From positions 62,001 through 126,000 of the forward strand of contig NZ_APNM01000011.1 in the NCBI RefSeq assembly GCF_040361335.1: DNA of 64,000 nucleotides, read 5' to 3'. Position numbers and translations under genes: made by a program. Positions 62,360 through 64,000 of the stretch are shown here, piece after piece (the stretch's first letter is position 1; each line of letters begins with the position of its first letter). This stretch comes from APNM01 sp040361335. Lineage in GTDB: Bacteria; Pseudomonadota; Gammaproteobacteria; Nevskiales; Salinisphaeraceae. The notes under the pieces are model-generated. The model was given only the letters and a program-made list of their open reading frames with translations. It had not been told where the DNA came from and did no database searches.

Positions 62360-63124
62360 ATGACCGACAAGCTTTTCGACCTTTCCGGCAAGATCGCCAT
62401 CGTCACCGGCGCCTCGCGCGGCATCGGCGAGGCCACCGCGAAGATGCTCGCCGAGCGCGGCGCGCACGTGATCGTGTCCTCGCGCAAGATCGAGGGCTGC
62501 GAGGCCGTGGCCGAGGCGATCCGCGCCGACGGCGGCGAGGCCACGGCCCTGCCCTGCCACATCGGCGAGCCGGACCAGATGCAGGAGTTCTTCGAGACCG
62601 TCAAGCGCGACTTCGGGCGCATCGACATCCTGGTCAACAACGCCGCCACCAACCCGTCGTTCGGCCATATCCTGGACACCGACGTGACCGCGTTCCAGAA
62701 GACCGTGGACGTGAACGTGCGCGGCTACTTCTACGCCTGCCTGTACGCCGGCCGCATCATGAAGGAACAGGGCGGCGGCGTGATCGTGAACAACGCCTCC
62801 ATCGCCGGCATCACGCCGGGCCCGATGATGGGCATCTACTCGGTGACCAAGGCCGCCGTGATCAACATGACCAAGGCCTTCGCCAAGGAATGCGGCCAGT
62901 TCGGCATCCGCGTCAACGCCGTGGCCCCGGGCGTGACCGACACCAAGTTCGCCTCCGCCCTGGTCCACAACGAGCAGGTCCTCAACCAGTTCCTGCCCAC
63001 CATCCCGCTGGGCCGGGTCGCCGAGCCGGACGAGATCTCGCCGGTGATCCTGTTCCTGGCCAGCCCGGCGGCGAGCTATGTGTCCGGCGCCACCTACGTG
63101 GTCGACGGCGGCTCCATCGCCTGA
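62360..63124 (+). CDS. short-chain dehydrogenase/reductase (SDR)
   Basis: The 254-residue SDR has TGASRGIG (17-24), NNAAT (NNAG variant, about 93), NNASIAG (catalytic Ser, about 143) and YSVTKAA (about 155-161). It most resembles 3-oxoacyl-ACP/acyl-CoA reductase-type or quinone-linked SDRs next to ACAD10/11-like operons. ATG 62360 follows TTTGGAGAATGAG. It and the following GST form the downstream half of the fatty-acid-like cluster and may not be transcribed with the upstream genes if element G ends transcription. Confidence 0.92.
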   Translation: MTDKLFDLSGKIAIVTGASRGIGEATAKMLAERGAHVIVSSRKIEGCEAVAEAIRADGGEATALPCHIGEPDQMQEFFETVKRDFGRIDILVNNAATNPSFGHILDTDVTAFQKTVDVNVRGYFYACLYAGRIMKEQGGGVIVNNASIAGITPGPMMGIYSVTKAAVINMTKAFAKECGQFGIRVNAVAPGVTDTKFASALVHNEQVLNQFLPTIPLGRVAEPDEISPVILFLASPAASYVSGATYVVDGGSIA

Positions 63125-63144
63125 CAACACCGGAGGAGAGAGAG

Positions 63145-63762
63145 ATGCGCTTCTACGACGCCAAGCAGGCCCCGAACCCCCGCCGCGCCCGCATGTTCAT
63201 GGCCGAGAAGGGCGTGGATTTCGACGACATCGAGTTCGTGCAGATCGACATCGGCAAGGGCGAAAACCTGGGCGAGGCATACCGCGCGAAGAACCCGCTC
63301 GGGCGCGTGCCCACGCTGGAGCTGGACGACGGCACCTGCATCGCCGAGAGCGTGGCGATCTCCCGCTACTTCGAGGAGATCATCCCCGAGCCGCCGCTGA
63401 TGGGCACCGACGCCAAGGACAAGGCCCTGGTGGAGATGTGGCAGCGGCGCATGGAGATCAACCTCCTGCTGTCGGTGGGCATGGCCTTCCGCAACCTCTC
63501 CGGCTATTTCTCGGACCGCGAGACCGTGGTCAAGGAATGGGGCGAGGTCTGCCGCGAGAACGCGGTGAAGATGTTCGACTTCCTCGACAAGCACCTCGCC
63601 GATCACGAGCACGTCTGCGGCGATACTTTCACCATCGCCGACATCACCGCCCTGTGTTCGGTCGACTTCGCGCGCGTGATCCAACTGCGTGTGGACGACG
63701 ACCGGCCCCACCTCAAGCGCTGGCACGAAGCCGTCTCGGCGCGACCCAGCGCCCGCGCCTGA
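63145..63762 (+). CDS. glutathione S-transferase family protein
   Basis: A 205-residue GST: N-terminal thioredoxin-like domain with FYDAKQAPNPRRARMFMAEKGVDF (about 3-26, in part), ELDDGTCIAESVAISRYFEEI (about 60-80) and a helical C-terminal domain with TFTIADITALCSVDFARVIQ (about 155). Glutathione-binding features are intact. GST genes often accompany this ACAD-kinase-SDR set and may handle reactive intermediates. ATG 63145 follows GGAGGAGAG; a terminator hairpin follows the stop. Confidence 0.9.
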   Translation: MRFYDAKQAPNPRRARMFMAEKGVDFDDIEFVQIDIGKGENLGEAYRAKNPLGRVPTLELDDGTCIAESVAISRYFEEIIPEPPLMGTDAKDKALVEMWQRRMEINLLLSVGMAFRNLSGYFSDRETVVKEWGEVCRENAVKMFDFLDKHLADHEHVCGDTFTIADITALCSVDFARVIQLRVDDDRPHLKRWHEAVSARPSARA

Positions 63763-63803
63763 CCGCCGGCGACGCCAGGGACGGCGTCGGCCCGCCGAAA
63801 TCC

Positions 63804-63829
63804 CGCCGGCTTTTCGCGCCGGCGTTTTT
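63804..63829 (+). terminator. Rho-independent terminator after the GST gene
   Basis: CGCCGGC (63804-63810), loop TTTTCGC, GCCGGCG followed by TTTTT, 42 bases after the stop. A second short palindrome GACGCC-AGGGAC-GGCGTC lies just before it. Confidence 0.8.
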
Positions 63830-63867
63830 GGGTAGCATGGGGCCACCATACGGGGGAACCGACAACC

Positions 63868-64000
63868 ATGACGCCCAACCTGGCGACCGCGGCCGCCGAG
63901 CGGACGGAACGGGCGCTCGCGGAGGGCGCGCTCGCGCCCATCGACACCCACGCCACCCTGGTCCGCGACGGCGGCGAGCCGTTCGTGGTACGCGTGATCG
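63868..64000 (+). CDS. ATP adenylyltransferase (Ap4A phosphorylase) N-terminal part
   Basis: The visible 44 residues, opening MTPNLATAAAERTERALAEG and continuing with an ALAPIDTHATLVRDGG-type helix-turn and then EPFVVRVI, match the N-terminus of bacterial/fungal-type ATP adenylyltransferases, which cleave Ap4A to ADP and ATP with phosphate. ATG 63868 follows GGGGGAACCGACAACC. The gene runs past the window edge. Confidence 0.75.
   Translation, partial: MTPNLATAAAERTERALAEGALAPIDTHATLVRDGGEPFVVRVI

Overview
The window reads as chromosomal DNA of a high-G+C gammaproteobacterium, probably a halophilic or haloalkaliphilic member of the Ectothiorhodospiraceae/Chromatiales. The basis is the glycine-sarcosine and sarcosine-dimethylglycine methyltransferase pair (the de novo betaine route known from Ectothiorhodospira and Halorhodospira), a BCCT betaine transporter, and the comM-ubiK-glnK-amtB neighbourhood seen in many gammaproteobacteria. 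The genus is an inference. No phage, plasmid, CRISPR or intact transposon is visible; almost everything is single-copy housekeeping or catabolic genes.

Layout. 0-2.2 kb: two MgtE-type proteins, one without its membrane part. 2.2-2.7 kb: a tRNA-Arg(CCG) beside two copies of a repeat built partly from tRNA pieces. 3.1-7.4 kb: a DUF1302/DUF1329 outer-membrane pair and a membrane-anchored cytochrome c. 7.6-10.5 kb: a flavin split-barrel protein, Rep helicase and a small secreted protein. 10.6-17.4 kb: a nitrogen-control block with a TorF-type porin behind a sigma-54 promoter, comM and ubiK on the other strand, then glnK-amtB-amtB-glnK behind a sigma-54 promoter with an upstream NtrC-like palindrome. 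17.4-25.4 kb: an SDR, small membrane proteins (one a DUF1328 remnant), a glycosyltransferase, a YheT hydrolase, MtgA, a SYLF lipid-binding protein, an NAD(P)-binding protein and a GMC oxidoreductase. 26-30.3 kb: an MFS exporter, then an alpha/beta hydrolase, a TetR regulator and an acyl-CoA dehydrogenase tied together by identical TetR-like operators. 30.4-33.8 kb: thiolase and acetyl-CoA synthetase. 34-36.2 kb: an ExbB-ExbD-ExbD-TonB operon with a Fur-like box. 36.3-38.2 kb: Fpr and lipoproteins. 38.2-43.3 kb: an iron-type operon (imelysin, di-haem protein, imelysin, DUF1513, GerMN-like lipoprotein) behind a Fur-like box. 43.3-52.4 kb: rhomboid, BCCT transporter, nitroreductase, WrbA, LysR, DUF2057, MATE and a porin. 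52.5-54.3 kb: the two betaine methyltransferases behind a recognisable promoter. 54.4-64 kb: a 5'-nucleotidase, an MtfA peptidase, a reductase/SDR operon, a histidine phosphatase, then an acyl-CoA dehydrogenase, TetR, aminoglycoside-phosphotransferase-like kinase, SDR and GST run that resembles a split ACAD10/11 system, and the start of an Ap4A phosphorylase.

Physiology. The genes support osmotic adaptation (betaine made from glycine and imported), nitrogen scavenging under RpoN/NtrC (two ammonium channels, two PII proteins, a porin), iron uptake under Fur, and acyl-CoA/acetate metabolism under TetR regulators.

The most unusual feature is a dispersed family of eight short elements. Each end carries up to three CACAGAG heptamers in opposite orientation around a variable middle, and nearly all start or end within a few bases of a stop codon; one even supplies the ubiK stop codon. 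No transposase or named family explains them.
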